The position numbers and the translations under genes were made by a program. From positions 558,001-622,000 of the forward strand of contig JABMLP010000023.1 in NCBI GenBank assembly GCA_013176395.1: DNA of 64,000 nucleotides, written 5' to 3'. Positions 62,362 through 64,000 of this stretch are shown here, in pieces. Source of the DNA: Venturia oleaginea (taxonomy: Eukaryota > Ascomycota > Dothideomycetes > Venturiales > Venturiaceae). Each line of letters opens with the position of its first letter. Within the stretch, counting starts at the first letter, position 1. The notes under the pieces are model-generated. The model made no database searches. It saw only the letters and a list, made by a program, of their open reading frames with translations, and was not told the origin of the DNA.

Positions 62362-64000
62362 TAGATTCTTACATTTATCAAAACTCATGGGGAAACAGGC
62401 AGATTCGCTTCAGTCATTTTTGTCAACGATCGGGGCTAGGGTCACAGGTGTGTATCTCATGTTCATCAATGCGACGGCGAAAGAGTTGGAGAGACGGATT
62501 AGTCGACTGCGATTTCAACGAGTAGTTGAAGGAGAAGCTAGGAAGGACAGAATTCATCTCCGGTCCGAGGTTGGGATCACTGCCAGCGGTCTCGCCAGCT
62601 TGGATAAGTTGAGACAAGGTGTCAGTGCCGCGAAGCTTTGCCCCAAAAATTGAAGGAACAAGCATTAATCTGTGTATGGAATGATATGAGTATAACATTG
62701 CAAACATCACGATTCGCTATCAAGCTGCGAGTAAGCATCGACCTTCATCGCCTTCTTCACCTTCTTTCCACATTCCCAAGCTTACCTCTCCAAGCAGCAA
62801 GCAAGCAAAGATAAGCGACCCGCTGTATGAAGTTGGAGCAAGCAAGGGATTTAGCAGACTGAGGCGTGAGCACAACTTACCGGGTATCCCATGGGTCTAC
62901 CCTTACCCAAGGAGCACCAACAGCTCGTTACTGCAGCCTCGACCAGAAAACTCCCACGCCTCACGTACTAAACCACCAACAACCTCACCTCCCAGCACCG
63001 CGCCATTCACCAAATCTTCTTAACCTCATATAGTCACGCCAGCAAAGCGACCCTCCAGAAAAATCAAACCGATGCAACTCCCTAACCCCACCCATCATTT
63101 AACCCATAACAACCTCAACAACCTCAACATCCCCAACAACTCAGAATGAACAACCTTCAATCCGAGTGCCCGGCGTTTAACCATCACGCATTGCCTACGA
63201 TACAAATAGACGCATGCGCTCCCAAGTAAACAGCCCCCAACCCACTAACACCCTCCTTACAGAAACGCGCAACCAATCGACATCGCAAAAGACGAGTTCT
63301 CGGGACGACTCGCTGAGGATAACTTGTTGGAGTTCACGTGGGAGGGCGAGGAGCCTCATTGGCGATTTGAAGAAATCACTTGGTGAAGACGTTTTCCGAT
63401 TTTTGGGGACTAGGTGTGTCCTCGTCCGGGCGTTATAACGGACGCTTGCGTGATTTGAGAGTGTTGTCGGTCATGGCGATGTAGATACCAGGTCTAGATG
63501 CTGTCTTCGTATTAAAGTTAGCGTTGGCGTTGGCGTTTGCGTAGAGAATGAGAATCAAGTATCACCATTCTTCTGTGTCGCACGCCGTCGTCGCAGTATG
63601 AAGGTCAATGTCCGCCACTGTTGTTTTGGTGTTAGCTTCAGACCTGCGGAGAAGTGAGAAGTGCGTGTCCGAGTTATCTCATAAATCAGACGCTCCCTCT
63701 GAGTCTGAGTTGTGAGACACAGTCAACTGCAATTCGCCAAACTCCTGTACACCACGCTCATTGTGATGTCGATGGTGATGCATTTATAGCAATCGTAGAA
63801 ATAGTATTCCTGGGATATTTGCGCGCTCAATCTCGATCTGGAAGACTGACGTCCGGAACCGCGTCATTTATTGTCCACAAATGGAAGCGGACATGAATTG
63901 ATGGAATCGTTGTGGTGGGTAATACTAAATCACCGATTAGAGCATTACGTCGTCAGTGCCATCGGAAGAGGGCCTTCACCAACATATCTTCATTCCTTAC
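62362..64000. other. Gene-poor window end
   Basis: A short coding-like piece at about 63260-63390 (plus; IAKDEFSGRLAEDNLLEFTWEG then TGA) has no partner exon that I can find. Nothing else is supported up to the window edge. Confidence 0.4.

Overview
The window looks like nuclear DNA of a filamentous ascomycete (Pezizomycotina). Genes sit on both strands with short GT..AG introns of about 40-60 bp and CTAAC/CTGAC-like branch sites. The gene set is typical of this group: LysM protein, AA11-type LPMO, GH95 fucosidase, DUF3433 membrane protein and pogo/Fot-type transposons. An AT-rich block resembles repeat DNA degraded by RIP. I cannot name the species. Several initiation codons were moved to the first sensible ATG, and exon joins were inferred from splice signals, reading phase and family conservation.

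Layout. 0.2-2.8 kb: a divergent pair, translin/TRAX-like (-) and GPI mannosyltransferase I (+). 3.8-7.05 kb: a GH95 alpha-L-fucosidase with an unusual dibasic insertion. 8.2-12.0 kb: a decayed stretch holding a broken Hsp70-like gene and a frameshifted mucin-like membrane protein gene. 13.9-20.6 kb: a disordered nuclear-type protein, a two-LysM secreted protein (-) and a glycosylated membrane protein. 22.3-26.0 kb: farnesyl diphosphate synthase (-) head to head with APC/C subunit Cdc23/APC8 (+). 26.4-32.2 kb: an apparently intact pogo/Fot transposon, a cysteine-rich secreted protein gene, then a second, broken pogo-like element. 32.7-33.2 kb: an ER FKBP ending in KDEL, followed by the AT-rich block. 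34.9-42.5 kb: two disordered proteins, the second with a membrane anchor. 44.0-47.3 kb: an aspartic protease and an MDR oxidoreductase. 48.1-52.3 kb: a DUF3433 protein. 54.4-55.8 kb: an AA11-type LPMO. 57.7-58.8 kb: a MAT2B/RmlD-like reductase carrying an in-frame TAG. 60-64 kb: mostly degenerate coding fragments.

The housekeeping genes (GPI14, ERG20, CDC23, FKBP, TRAX) look intact. They alternate with secreted or cell-surface genes and with transposon-rich or decaying intervals. No operon-like cooperation is expected or seen. The functional links are general: the secretory and cell-wall theme (GPI anchor synthesis, ER FKBP, secreted LysM, LPMO, GH95) and two compact divergent promoters.

The points most worth checking are: the in-frame TAG of the MAT2B-like gene, which lies at the end of a 48-nt in-frame GT..AG segment (possible exitron); the roughly 165-residue insertion with Kex2-like sites in the GH95 enzyme; and the cysteine-rich secreted gene bracketed by two pogo-type transposons. 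I saw no tRNA, rRNA or CRISPR.
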